Counted from the first letter of the stretch, positions 30,365 through 40,880 are shown. The stretch: DNA of 64,000 bases from Muscardinus avellanarius (GCA_963383645.1 OY726567.1:64387234-64451233), one strand, 5' to 3'. Notes: generated by a model from the sequence alone, not told the origin. Numbers and translations: made by a program.

Positions 30365-30570
30365 ATTTTTTTTTTTTTTTTTTTTTGTGGTGGTGGTACT
30401 GGGGTTTCTGGAAGCCCTTCTACCTCCGGGCTACACTCCCAGACCTATTTCTTATATTTTTATTTGGGAACAGGGTCTCTTAAGCCAGCACGGTTGGCTT
30501 CGAATCTGCAAGATGCTCCTGTCTCCACCTCCCAAGTGGGGGATTACAAACGTGCGCCACCATGCCCAGC
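30365..30570 (-). repeat. Young antisense B1/ID SINE specific to unit B
   Basis: A T-run then 'ggtggtactggggtttctgg' and ending 'gcgccaccatgcccagc'. Unit A reads through the site without it ('agcccaagttttgaactta', 1,228-1,246). Confidence 0.9.
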
Positions 30571-30610
30571 ATAGCACAAGTTTTGAACTTGAGAATTTGA
30601 ATCAAATTTA

Positions 30611-30850
<240 letters not shown>

Positions 30851-30889
30851 TCATATGCCCATGCCCAGAGTTCCTTAAATGACATATCT

Positions 30890-31649
30890 CTAGTAATTTT
30901 TTTCTTTTTGGTACAAGGATAGAACTCAGGGGTATTCTAGTTTTGAGATATATCCAAAGAACTATTTCATTTTTTAACATGTTTCTTCCTAAGTATTTTA
31001 TTTTTGTGGGAAATCCTGAGTGAAATTGTTTTCTAAATTTTATTTAGTGGATTTATGGTTGGTATGCAGAAAAGCTTCCTATTTTTTAGGATTTATTTTG
31101 TATCCGGACTCTTTGATGAATTTGTTGATAATTTCTCTAAGCCTTTCGGTTGAGTTTCTTGGGTTTTATATGTATAGTATCATATCATTTGCATAGTAAA
31201 TTTTTGAGTTCCTCTATTCCTCTTTGTACTCCTTTGAAAACACACAAAGTTGTTGAAGGTGTTGCTAATCTGCTGAGATTGGTCTCCAATGTTCTCCTGT
31301 CTGAAACCTCACAAATAGAATTAAACCATATGCCACCATGCCTAGTTTAATCATAATTTCCAAATTGATGAATATTTATAAGTACAAAGAAAGATCTGTA
31401 TTATTTAAATAGACAGCATCAGGTCATAATAATCTTTAACATATTTTAACCCAAGTGAAACAAGATGACATCCAATCCTCAAAAACTAGTTTTAATAACA
31501 TGCCCTTAGGAAACATTAAACTATAATAGCAATATAGATATAACATTTATGAGTTATGTTTTATAACATACAAGATGTATTGTATATATTTTTCAGATTA
31601 CAGGGTCTTGATGAGTTATAACTGTACTTCACAAATATTTTTTGACCCC
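30890..31649. other. KRAB gene intron sequence (unit B)
   Basis: Collinear with 1,540-2,380 and lacking the palindromic AT block. No gene was seen. Confidence 0.55.
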
Positions 31650-31830
31650 AGGCCATTTAATCTAGGAGCTACACTCTCAGTATTATGCTTTTTTTTGTTG
31701 TTAGTTTGAAAAAGGGTCTCATAAGATGCACAAAGCCTTACTGAGTTGCTGAGGCTAGGCAAGAACCTATGATCTTTCTGTCTCAGCCTCCCACATACAG
31801 GAACTAATAGGATGCACAAACGGCCCAGAT
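31650..31830 (-). repeat. Old antisense SINE
   Basis: Counterpart of 2,380-2,595, with reversed SINE text 'tctgtctcagcctcccacat'. Confidence 0.65.
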
Positions 31831-32091
31831 AGAAATGTACTTTTCAAATTTTGATGAATGCAGAAAGAACTACATATGCTGTTAGAATATAAGTATTGAT
31901 TTTAGTATGTTTGTGGTTGAGCCTTTTTTTTGCATTTCTAAAAGTGCTTGTGATTCCAATGCTACAGGTCAGGTGTTTTCTGTTTTGAAGAGGAATAAGG
32001 TAGACCATTGAAGTAAGAATTTATGGAGGACTTTACCTGAAAATTTTTTGATACAATTTATGGTTGATATCTTAATAATTAAAATGTATGA

Positions 32092-32178
32092 TCTAAGGAT
32101 TTAGCTAAGTGGCAGAGCTCTAACCTAGCATGCATGATGTCCTGGGTTCAATTTCAAAATCCAAAATAGAAAAAAATG
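32092..32178 (+). repeat. ID-like SINE
   Basis: Counterpart of 2,853-2,938 with 'agctaagtggcagagctcta' and 'gtcctgggttcaatttc'. Confidence 0.72.
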
Positions 32179-32236
32179 TGAAAATAGCAAGAATTTATAA
32201 ATTCGGATTAAACACACAATGGTTATTTACTCAGTC

Positions 32237-32247
32237 AAGAATTTGAG
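32237..32247 (+). other. Target-site duplication of half-L1 copy 2, 5' side
   Basis: AAGAATTTGAG, repeated at 35,023-35,033. Unit A keeps the unoccupied form AAGAATCTGGG at about 3,000-3,010. Confidence 0.9.
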
Positions 32248-33038
32248 GACTTCCGGGAAGATGGCGACCGAGAAAAGCGGGGCTTAAGAGCCCCGCTAAC
32301 AACCAATCTCCATTACCACAAAATCAGCGCCTTTCATAGCCAGAAAACACCATCACCAGAGAAACAAAAAAATCACCAGGCTCCAGAGAGAAAGCGGACT
32401 GAGAACAGAGCTCAGAACAACAGAGGAGATAACCGGCCTCACGCCCGAGGACGCGGCAGCAGCGCCATACTGCCGGCGGCAGCGACAAATTCACCAGATG
32501 GCTACAGCAAGCCGAGGTGAGCCGCTGCGGAACAGCCAGGCAGGATTTCTCGCCGCAGGTAAAATCTAAAGCTCCCAGTGGCTGAGCTCAGCACACGCCA
32601 CAGGGATTCAGAGTGGAAATCAAAACCAAGAAGAAATACGCCAGCCTCACAGCCGAGGGCATGACAGCGGCGCCATATTGCCACCGGCGGCAGCAGCAGC
32701 GAATTCAACAAATCCAGTACAGCTACATCTGCATACTCAAGAACAGTGAGTCAAATTGCGGGCCACAGAGGAGAAATCCCAGTACTGTACTCCCTGGGAC
32801 TTGACCCAGTGGGGGAGTGGTGGTGGCAGAGATATCACACCATAGGAGAACGTGCAACCTGGCACCCCCCACAGTCTAAAGCAGCCTCTATCGACTCTCT
32901 GGGTCGGAGACTCTGTGATACAACCCAGTAAAGGAGTAGTGGGGTCTGAGATACTACTGACTCGAGATCCAGAACACCTTAAGTGAAGTCATAGTGACCC
33001 AAGGGAAGAACCCAGAGAAGGCACAAACTTCCGAAATC
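32248..33038 (+). promoter_or_regulatory. Half-L1 5' region with YY1-like start and two monomer-like blocks
   Basis: The element begins ACTTCCGGGAAGATGGCGAC; AAGATGGCG is a YY1-type motif of the kind that fixes L1 transcription starts. Inverted YY1-like words recur at GCGCCATACTGCC (about 32,463) and GCGCCATATTGCC (about 32,670). Around each is a related block (GGCCTCACGCCCGAGGACG and AGCCTCACAGCCGAGGGCA, each followed by a GGCGGCAGC run). This suggests an ancient tandem monomer about 205 bp apart. High CpG content implies a recent, little-decayed promoter. The other three copies have the same organisation. Promoter activity is inferred, not shown. Confidence 0.7.
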
Positions 33039-33956
33039 ATGGGAAAGAGGAATAACAAAGGAGCAATGAATGCCCACAACCCCACAACATCAGAACCCGA
33101 TAAAAGAGAAAATCAGAGATTTCTAGAAGATCAAATCAGGAAAATAACTGTAGAAATAATAGAGGTGCTTCGAAAAGAACTCAGAGAGAGCCAAAAAGAG
33201 ATAAAGGATGCAATTAATGAAGTAAAGGCCTCAATTCAAAGCACAAACAACCGATTAGACCACATGGAGAACAGAATCTCGCTCTTAGAAGATGATCATT
33301 CCAAAAATGAACGCATAGTTTCTAATCTAGGAAAAAAAATCCGACAGCAGGAATCTGATATTGAAGAAATATGGGCCCATTTTAAGAGAGCTAATCTAAG
33401 AATAATTGGAATAGAGAAGGGAAAAGAAAGTGAAACCAAAGGGATCAACAATCTCTTCAAGGAAGTAATAGCAGAAAATTTTCCAAACATAGAGCAAGAG
33501 GTTGATACACAGGTCCAGGAAACTTATAGAACTCCCTTTAGACAGGATCGGAGAAGAGGATCCCCACGCCACAAAGTTGTCAAAATGACCAATGTGGAAG
33601 CCAAGCAGAGAATCTTAAAGGCAACAAAAACAAAGGGCCAAGTGACATTCAGAGGCAAGCCAATTAGAATCACTCCAGACTTCCCAAACCAAGTCATGAG
33701 AGCCAGAAGGGCTTGGAGGAACATATTCCAAACTCTGAAAGAAAACAACTTCCAGCCAAAAATTTCCTACCCAGAAAAACTTTCTATCAAATTAGATGGA
33801 GAAATAAGAAGCTTCCATGACAAACAGAAACTGAAGGAATTTTTGTCTTCAAAACCAGCACTAGAGAAAATACTCAAAGAGATTAACTACAAAGAAGAAA
33901 TAGGTAACACACACCAGAACCAGAGAAACAAGAGTTTCCATCCAACAGTCAACTAA
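33039..33956 (+). CDS. ORF1 protein of half-L1 copy 2, intact
   Basis: A 305-residue frame from ATG (an upstream in-frame GTG at 32,994 would give 320). Coiled-coil, RRM-like and C-terminal domains are as in copy 1. Relative to copy 1 it differs at about four residues: GIEKG for GIEEG, FPNIEQ for FPDIEQ, AWRNIF for AWSNIF and YPEKLS for YPAKLS. No frame-breaking change is present. Full ORF1 in an element without ORF2 means any mobility depends on reverse transcriptase supplied by another L1. Confidence 0.93.
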   Translation: MGKRNNKGAMNAHNPTTSEPDKRENQRFLEDQIRKITVEIIEVLRKELRESQKEIKDAINEVKASIQSTNNRLDHMENRISLLEDDHSKNERIVSNLGKKIRQQESDIEEIWAHFKRANLRIIGIEKGKESETKGINNLFKEVIAENFPNIEQEVDTQVQETYRTPFRQDRRRGSPRHKVVKMTNVEAKQRILKATKTKGQVTFRGKPIRITPDFPNQVMRARRAWRNIFQTLKENNFQPKISYPEKLSIKLDGEIRSFHDKQKLKEFLSSKPALEKILKEINYKEEIGNTHQNQRNKSFHPTVN

Positions 33957-34189
33957 GATTGGTTATCTGTGGAGATTCATTACTTATGTTAGTCTTTTAC
34001 CTATCTCTAAATGGTATTGTTTGCCTTTATTGTTGTTAATTTTTAGGATTTCTAGTTGGAATATTAATATACCTTCAGATATAGCATTTGGAAATATTTT
34101 ATCCCATTCTATTAGTAACTGCTAACTCTGTTTACATTGTCTTTGGATATACAATTTTTTTATTTTATTTTTTAGGGAGTTTGTATACT

Positions 34190-34655
34190 CTTCTGTTGCC
34201 TGTGCCATTGAAATCATATCCAAGAAATCACTGCCAATTTCAGTGTTGTGAGGTTTTATGACCCAGATTTTCTCCTAAAAGTTTATAGTCTTAAGATTTA
34301 TATTTAGGTCTTTTATCTATTTTGAGTTAATATTTATATATGGGATTAGGTAAGGGTCCAACTTTATTCTTTTCCATGTAATTATTATGTTTCAACAATA
34401 TTTAGTTAAAATATTATTATTTCTACCACCAAATGTTCGTAGAAACCTTGTCAAAAATAACTTGACCATATAGGGAAGAATTTAGCTCTAGGCTTTTATT
34501 TAACTCCAGTGGTTTATATATCTGCCTTTAGAATAGTACTACACTGTTTCAATTATTGTAGCTTTATATGGTTTGAAATCAGAAAATATATATCTTCTAG
34601 CTTTGTTCTTTTTCAAGATCATTTTGGGTATCTAGAGTCCATATTCCATATTAGG
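34190..34655 (-). other. Reversed L1 ORF2 fragment in half-L1 copy 2
   Basis: The minus strand carries decayed L1 ORF2 sequence ending in '...ggatatgatttcaatggcac' near 34,190. It is non-coding and conserved in position in all four half-L1 copies. Confidence 0.88.
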
Positions 34656-35022
34656 ATAGAGTTTTTTTTCTGAAAAATAAATATATAAATATATGATAGT
34701 TTCACCTAAAAAAAATAGAAAAAAATATCCTTTGGTAAGAAATAAAGCAAAAAGAAATATTGAAATGTTATCCTTAAGTCATCAAAAGCTTGGTATCAGA
34801 CAAATGAAACTGTTATGTGAGATTATCATTTTTAATTTTGGATAAATTGCTATAATACTAGATGTCAACCACTAAGCCAAGCATGGGAAGGAGGGATGGG
34901 GAGAGAATGGGGTGAGGATCGGGTGGGGGCTGACTGGGCGATGTGTGCTTGTATGTCTACAAAAGTTTGTATCCCACTATGATGTTGAATACAGTGTACC
35001 AATAAAAAAGAAAAGAAAAAAA

Positions 35023-35033
35023 AAGAATTTGAG
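35023..35033 (+). other. Target-site duplication of half-L1 copy 2, 3' side
   Basis: AAGAATTTGAG directly after the A-rich tail, followed by the shared SINE that begins at 35,034. Confidence 0.9.
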
Positions 35034-35270
35034 CCAGGTGTGGTGGTGCATGCTTGTAATTCCTGCGTTTGGGAGGCTGAAACAGGAGGGTTTCACAGGT
35101 TGGAAAACAGCCTCAGCAACTTAGTGAGGAACTCAGGAACTTAGTGAGGCTCTCAGCAACTTAGTGAGACCCTGTTTCCAAATAAAATACAAAATAGGTC
35201 TGAGTATACAGCCCAGAGGTAAAAAGCCCTTAGGTTCCACCTCTAGTACCACCAAAAAAAAAAAAAAGAA
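35034..35270 (+). repeat. B1/ID-type SINE, shared
   Basis: Counterpart of 3,008-3,225, here abutting the half-L1 duplication. It has a short internal duplication of 'aacttagtgag'. Confidence 0.85.
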
Positions 35271-36061
35271 TTTGAACAAAATTTTATTTTCTGGAAAAGG
35301 GAAACAAATAGAAAATACTATTTTAAGTGAGATCAGTAGTTTCAGAAAGTGAAGGGTGACAAGTAATCTCTTATGTGTGGAATGGAACAATACCAGGAAC
35401 AATGTAGTCCTCAGATAAATGAGGATAGAAACCAGTAGAGTCATGGAAGGAAAGTAGAAAGGGAGATGTAGAGGGGGAAGGATTGAGAAAGGAAGTTGTT
35501 TAAATAATAGTGTGTCCATATAAGAAGCAATCAATCATTACCAGTATCAGTAACATATTGGTACAGGTAGGAGCCAGAAGTTGGGAGGAAAATTGGGAAA
35601 AATACAGCAGGTAATGACTGCTTATGTTTGTATTAATTAAATCTTACTATGATGTAAAATTACAAAGTAGCAAAGATAGTCTAAATAGAATAATATTTGC
35701 ACTTGGTCCTTTAAAAATATTAATTAATAAAATATAGCATTTCAGAAGATATTTAGCTTTTAGCAATAATATTGTGCAAAATATCTAGTAATGCAATAGC
35801 CTGTATTGGCATATATATCTGATCAAGATTTATTTAAAAGAAATATGCAGGCCAACATGCAGAAAAACACTAGCAGAATTTTCTGAGCTCATTTCTCTAC
35901 TGAAGGAATTAAAGAAAAAGGGAAGGCAGAAACAAACTTTTCATCCAGTATCATTTGTATTGTAAATATAGGTGCACAAAAATGATAATTCACTGTACTT
36001 CAAATGATGGGTGAGAAATGGTTTTTGAATGGAATAAAGATATATTGTTAATTTATTAAAA
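35271..36061. other. Non-genic intron sequence
   Basis: Collinear with 3,226-4,090. No coding feature was recognised. Confidence 0.6.
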
Positions 36062-36073
36062 TATAAGAGGTTT

Positions 36074-36287
36074 AGCCGGGCGTGGTGGCGCACGCTTGTA
36101 ATCCCCGCTTCTTGGGAGGCAGAGACAGGAGGATCGTGCAGGTTCGAAGCCAGCCGCGCCGCTGGCTTATGAGACCCTGTTTCCAAATAAAAAAGTATTA
36201 AAAAAAAATAGGTCTGGGAGTGTAGCCCGGAGGTAGAAGGGCTTCCAGGAACCCCAGTACCACCAAAAAAAAATATATATATATATA
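36074..36287 (+). repeat. Young B1/ID SINE specific to unit B
   Basis: CpG-rich (gccgggcgtggtggcgcac), flanked by TATAAGAGGTTT (36,062-36,073 and 36,288-36,299). Unit A has the single unoccupied word at about 4,082-4,093. The tail has grown into a short (TA)n run. Confidence 0.93.
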
Positions 36288-36403
36288 TATAAGAGGTTTA
36301 TTTTGCCTATTTCATATGTGTTCCTGGGAATCAAAACCATGGCTTTGTGAATGTTAGGCAAAACTTAAATGGATAAGATATATTCCTTTACTTTCTTTTG
36401 CTT

Positions 36404-36643
36404 TATTTATTTTTTATTTATTTATTTATTTACTTACTTATTTTGTGGGTTTGTGGATGGAACCCAAGGGGATTCAACCTTCGAGCTATACCCTCTGCCC
36501 TATTTTTTATTCTTTATATTGAAACCGGGTCTCACTTAGTTGCAGAGGGCCTAAGTAGCTGAGGCTGTCTGTGAACCGCAATCCTCCAGTCTCAGCCTCA
36601 CAAATACTAGGATTACAAGTGTGTGCCACCACGCCCTGCTCCC
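36404..36643 (-). repeat. Antisense SINE, shared
   Basis: Counterpart of 4,214-4,446. Confidence 0.85.
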
Positions 36644-37429
36644 TCTTATGTTTTATAATCCAACCACTGACACATACATAATGACATATTTGTAAATAAG
36701 AGTTATATTATCTGATCATGTTGTTTTTTATTTAAAATGTTATTATATATGAAATATTACATATTACAGTTTTAAGTCATAAGATAAAACAATTATATGA
36801 CTCTGAACTGATTTTTGGAAAATATAATTAAGTAGTAAAGAATAAGTTGTCTGGGACCTGAGTGTGAGATACAATGGAAAACTCTAGAACACAGGTGTCT
36901 TTGACAGTCTGGTTACATAAAACAGTTAAATCCAGAAAACATAAGTGAGAGCTTTTCTACAACAGAGAAAGGCTGAAGTAAGAAAATAAGGGTAAGCAAA
37001 TATGTGTTTCTGTACAAAAGATGATAGCTTCTTGACATCAATCAATAAATCCCCCAAAAGCATACATATTGGCAAAGTAAATATAATGATTTTGTAGTGA
37101 TGAAACTTTGTAGAGAACATCAAACAAGTGAATAAAATTAGCATCAACTCTCATTAGGCAAAATGATACCAGGTGTTGATAAACAAACAGGCCTCAATAT
37201 CATCGCTGTAATTTTAGGTGGAAAAATAAAATAAATGAAAATAAACATCAAGGTGCATTTTCCTAAACTCAACTAGAAAATGAAAATGGAGCACCTCCTA
37301 GAACCTACATATTCTCTTCTACAAAGTTATAAATGAACCTGAGATCAAGCACAGCAACTGGATATCAACATGTTCAAATGTCACAACAGGAGCACTTCTC
37401 ATGGCGGAGTTCAAGAAGTCATGTTTAGT
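36644..37429. other. Non-genic intron sequence
   Basis: Collinear with 4,447-5,231. Nothing coding was recognised. Confidence 0.6.
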
Positions 37430-37612
37430 GTATAATAACAAATCACTGTTATCTCAGTACTCTGGAGGTAGAGACATAAAGATTTCAGATTTGAGAGAGA
37501 CCTCAGTATTATGCAACACTTTCATCAACCTAGTGAGGCTCTGTTTAAAACAAATAAAACATAAAGGGCTTTGGTGGTAGAGATTGAAACTAGAATGCCC
37601 CTGGGATTAATT
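37430..37612 (+). repeat. Highly diverged SINE remnant
   Basis: Counterpart of 5,232-5,400. Confidence 0.5.
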
Positions 37613-37780
37613 TATACTATTACACACAGAGAAAAAAATAAGAAAAAAAAATTATGTTTGAATTTGTCATGATGAATTGCATGTATCAAGTACATGCTTG
37701 AGAATAGATTCTGCTAGGAAGTGTAGAAACATTTTTAGCGTTCACCTTGAAAGACATTATAACTAAAGGAAAACAGAAGC

Positions 37781-38078
37781 CAAGTGTGGTGGCGCATGCT
37801 TGTAATCGCAGCAGTTAGGAGGCTGAGACAAGAGGATTGGGTTCCAAGTAAGCCCCAGATACTAAGCAAGGCCCTCTGCAACTCAGTGAGACCCTGTTTC
37901 AAAATTAAGAATGAAAATTCGGGCAGAGGGTGTAGCTCAGGGGTTGGATGCCCCTGGGTTCCATCCCCAGACCCTCAAAAAAATAGAAAAAATAAAAAAT
38001 ACAGGGCTGGGGTTGTCGCTCGGAGGCAGAATGCCCCTGGGATCCATCCCCAGTACCGAACAAAAAGAAAGAAAGAAA

Positions 38079-38135
<57 letters not shown>
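37781..38135 (+). repeat. Compound SINE with (GAAA)n tail
   Basis: A B1/ID unit is followed by an extra ID-like unit ('gggctggggttgtcgctcgg'). The A-rich tail has expanded to a run of about 18 GAAA-type units (38,062-38,134), much longer than the unit A tail at 5,845-5,860. Confidence 0.85.
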
Positions 38136-38268
38136 ACAGAAGTCATGGGAAACAGAATCACTAAACACAAACATCAGAAGTAGAAGTACAGGAGTAAAGG
38201 TTTTCAAAGTCTAAACAATAACATTCCTAAGGGAATGCACACACCGCTCTGGTTCTGAATGCACTCAC

Positions 38269-38283
38269 CTCAGAGGCAGCCAT
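38269..38283 (-). CDS. First coding exon of a KRAB zinc-finger gene (unit B)
   Basis: ATG GCT GCC TCT GAG followed by a GTGAGTG donor on the minus strand (M-A-A-S-E, phase 0). It splices in phase to the KRAB-A exon at 30,700-30,826. The third codon differs synonymously from unit A. The upstream untranslated part lies at higher coordinates. Confidence 0.8.
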
Positions 38284-38727
38284 CTCCTTTGCTTTTCCTT
38301 CAGAGGTCAATTACTGTAATAAATCACACCTTCATCTGGAGAATCTACCTTTAAAATTGTAGCAAACTGTCTCCACCTGCTCCCGTTGCCTCTCAATTTG
38401 CAGGGACTGGAGAGCAGGGTAGAGCAGTGACTAAACTTTGATTTAATAGCCAGTGTTCTCAAGTTTTTAATTGGGAGAGATATATGTATCAGCCAAGGGG
38501 CTCCTTAGATGATCCTTCTTGAATCCCGCCTCTTTGCCATTGATTTTTCTGTTTACTGAAAGAAGTCATTTCTAAAACTCAGAGACTGTTAGCTTGGGAT
38601 GTTCAATAATTCCACATTTTTCTGGTTTTGTTTTTTACCTTAGAAAATAGGAAAAATTCCTTTAGATTGATAATCTTCCAGAGTTCCCAGGCTTTGCATC
38701 TCTCCTGTCCACCACTGTCACCTTGTT
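38284..38727 (-). promoter_or_regulatory. Probable 5' UTR and promoter side of the unit B KRAB gene
   Basis: Upstream of the MAASE exon on the minus strand and collinear with 6,007-6,455. The function is inferred from position; no core promoter element is convincing. Confidence 0.35.
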
Positions 38728-38855
38728 CTATTTTTTTTTATTTTGAAATACAATCTCACTTATTTGCAGAGGACCTCACTTAATTGCTGAGACTATCCTC
38801 AAACTGTGATCATTGTGTCTCAACTTCCCAAATTAAGGAGTGTATCACCATGTCT
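38728..38855 (-). repeat. Old antisense SINE
   Basis: Counterpart of 6,455-6,592. Confidence 0.6.
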
Positions 38856-39009
38856 TATACACCCATATATACAATATATGTTTCTTATTTTAAAATATAC
38901 CTCTTACTGAGCATTGGGGTTAATACCTATAATTTCAGCAATGTGAAAACTTAAGCAGGAGCATGTCAATTCAAGGACAATTTCCAGATTTTTGCAAAAT
39001 TTTCTCTTT

Positions 39010-39213
39010 TTGTTTTGTTGTACTCGAGACGGAACCAGGGCATTCTACCTCTGACCTACACCCCCAGCCCTATTTTTTATTTTTACTTTAAATCAGGGTC
39101 TCAATGAGTTGCAAAGAGCCTCACTAAGTAGTTCTGGCTGTCTGCAAATTGGAATCCTCCTGTCTCAGCCTCCCAAATGCTGGGATTACAAGCATGAGCC
39201 ACCACGCCCAGCT
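39010..39213 (-). repeat. Antisense B1/ID SINE, shared
   Basis: Counterpart of 6,737-6,950, ending gccaccacgcccagctt just before the SPCS1 retrocopy. Confidence 0.85.
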
Positions 39214-39239
39214 TCAAAAATTTTCTTAAAACAAAATGA

Positions 39240-39950
39240 GATCCCGCCCCGCGGCTCAGCGCGCCAGACGAGCCACACACGGTGTCAGTCCTCCGTGGCT
39301 GCGGTCCCTGGGTTTCGGTCGCTCGCACTCTGCTGTTCGTCTCGTCAGCCAATCATGTTGGAACACCTGAGCTCGCTGCCCACACAGATGGATTACAAGG
39401 GCCAGAAACTAGCTGAACAGATGTTTCAGGGAATTATTCTTTTTTCGGCAATAGTTGGATTTATCTATGGTTATGTGGCTGAACAGTTCGGGTGGACTGT
39501 CTATATAGTCATGGCCGGATTTGCTTTTTCATGTTTGCTGACTCTTCCTCCGTGGCCCATCTACCGCCGACATCCCCTGAAGTGGTTACCTGTTCAAGAC
39601 TCAGTCACAGAAGACAAGAAATCAGGGGACAGAAAAATTAAGAGGCATGCTAAAAATAACTGATTGGGGTCTTCATAATTTAGCATCTGCTTTTCTTTTC
39701 TGTGAAATGGGCTAAACTGCTTTCATACACAAAACATGAGCTGAAACCACCTATGCTCTTACAGCACAGATGTGTATTGATAATTCCTCATTGTATTTCA
39801 TTTCTAGCTCAGTTGTGTTTTGATTTATAAACATTTTAGACATTCTCCATAATCTTATTCTAAAATGGAGAACAAAAACACAAGGATGCAATTTTCTTTC
39901 AGGTATATATAATGAATAAATGCCTCATAAATGAGAAGAAAAAAAAAGAA
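39240..39950 (+). pseudogene. SPCS1: Processed retrocopy of SPCS1 mRNA
   Basis: A GC-rich leader (39,240-39,354), an uninterrupted SPCS1 frame, a roughly 270-bp 3' UTR with AATAAA (about 39,914-39,919) and an A-rich tail, with no introns. Unit A reads through the site directly (caaaatgaaagaaaagaaca, about 6,968-6,987), so insertion followed the duplication. The target-site duplication is obscured by the A/G-rich target. It sits in the sense direction on the plus strand, opposite to the KRAB genes. Confidence 0.93.
39355..39663 (+). CDS. SPCS1: Intact SPCS1 open reading frame in a retrocopy
   Basis: Encodes 102 residues, the usual length of signal peptidase complex subunit 1, a small ER membrane protein that supports signal-peptide cleavage. 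It begins [20 protein letters not shown] and ends [10 protein letters not shown]. Two hydrophobic segments (about residues 24-42 and 49-66) match the family's two-pass topology. The start is the parental ATG. A longer in-frame extension upstream (from about 39,109) runs through SINE and leader sequence and is not part of the parental protein. There are no stops or frameshifts. Expression is unknown. Confidence 0.93.
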   Translation: MLEHLSSLPTQMDYKGQKLAEQMFQGIILFSAIVGFIYGYVAEQFGWTVYIVMAGFAFSCLLTLPPWPIYRRHPLKWLPVQDSVTEDKKSGDRKIKRHAKNN

Positions 39951-39952
39951 AG

Positions 39953-39954
<2 letters not shown>

Positions 39955-39990
<36 letters not shown>
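39955..39990. repeat. (CA)n microsatellite
   Basis: Counterpart of 6,988-7,024, directly after the SPCS1 tail. Confidence 0.93.
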
Positions 39991-39994
<4 letters not shown>

Positions 39995-40117
39995 ACACCT
40001 AATATTCAGTATATCTAGATCTCTCATGGACTTGTGCTGGAATTAGTCTGGGAAAATTTCTCCTGCCCAATAATATGAAAGATTGAAAACCATTCCTACT
40101 ATGAACATTCACAAGAA

Positions 40118-40118
<1 letters not shown>

Positions 40119-40163
<45 letters not shown>

Positions 40164-40335
40164 GGAGATTGAACCCAGGGGCATGTTACCTCCTAGTTAT
40201 ACCCCCAGCCAGATGTTTTTATTCTTTCTTTTAAACAGGGCGTCACTACATAGCTGAGGCTGACTGGGAACCTGTGATCCACCTGTATCAGCCTCCCAAG
40301 TACTGTGATTATAAGCACGTGCCACTATGCCTGGA
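40119..40335 (-). repeat. Antisense SINE with (GTT)n head
   Basis: Counterpart of 7,153-7,343. The reversed A-rich tail has become about 15 GTT units (40,119-40,163). Confidence 0.8.
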
Positions 40336-40840
40336 TAATCATCTGAATTTTAATCGATTACTAAGGCATTTCTTTCTTATACAGCATTGATAAAATGACT
40401 CATTTCAAAATTCATATATTATTTTTTTGCCTGAATACAGAAATACAGTGTCAGGACACACACAACAATAGGATGCTTCACTGTTACAATTCAACCCCCC
40501 ACCCATTTCTCTTTTAAATTGGTTGATGTCCTTTACCTTTGCTAATTATATTTCATGAAAAACTGATGTTAAGGCTTTCTCACTATAGAACGGGCTCTGC
40601 AACCTCATATGCAGCACTAACTAGGAGCAAATTTCATTGAATTATTAGGAAATTAGATGTAAAGTAGTTTGACTTGAGGGAGAAACAAATCTGTGGCATT
40701 TTCTGTTTAATAATCTCAAATTCTGTCGATATAAGAAGAGTACTTGCTAAATATAATTATAGCAGCACAAACATGAACATGTTTTTCCTTTCAAACCCAT
40801 AATTATCTTATATAATTGTACTGAGATTAGATTTTTATGA

Positions 40841-40841
<1 letters not shown>
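40336..40841. other. Non-genic sequence; unit homology ends here
   Basis: Matches unit A until about 40,480 and then diverges. No gene was recognised. Confidence 0.6.

Positions 40842-40880
<39 letters not shown>

Larger units (their letters stand above)
32248..35022 (+). mobile_element. Half-L1 element copy 2 (ORF1-only)
   Basis: A complete 2.78-kb element: start GACTTCCGGGAAGATGGCG, GC-rich 5' region (to 33,038), open ORF1, then 33,957-34,860 without sense ORF2 but with the reversed ORF2 module (34,190-34,655). The L1-type 3' terminus (34,859-35,000) ends in an A-rich tail. An 11-bp duplication flanks it, and unit A has the empty site, so it inserted after the duplication. It lies in the intron between KRAB exon and exon 1 of the unit B gene, antisense to that gene. 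Confidence 0.95.

Noticed and set aside
37784..38164. Lysine/glutamate-rich open frames
   Set aside because: Translation of a SINE and its (GAAA)n tail in all frames.
39109..39354. N-terminal extension of SPCS1 upstream of its ATG
   Set aside because: Derived from an antisense SINE and the mRNA leader; the parental protein begins at 39,355.
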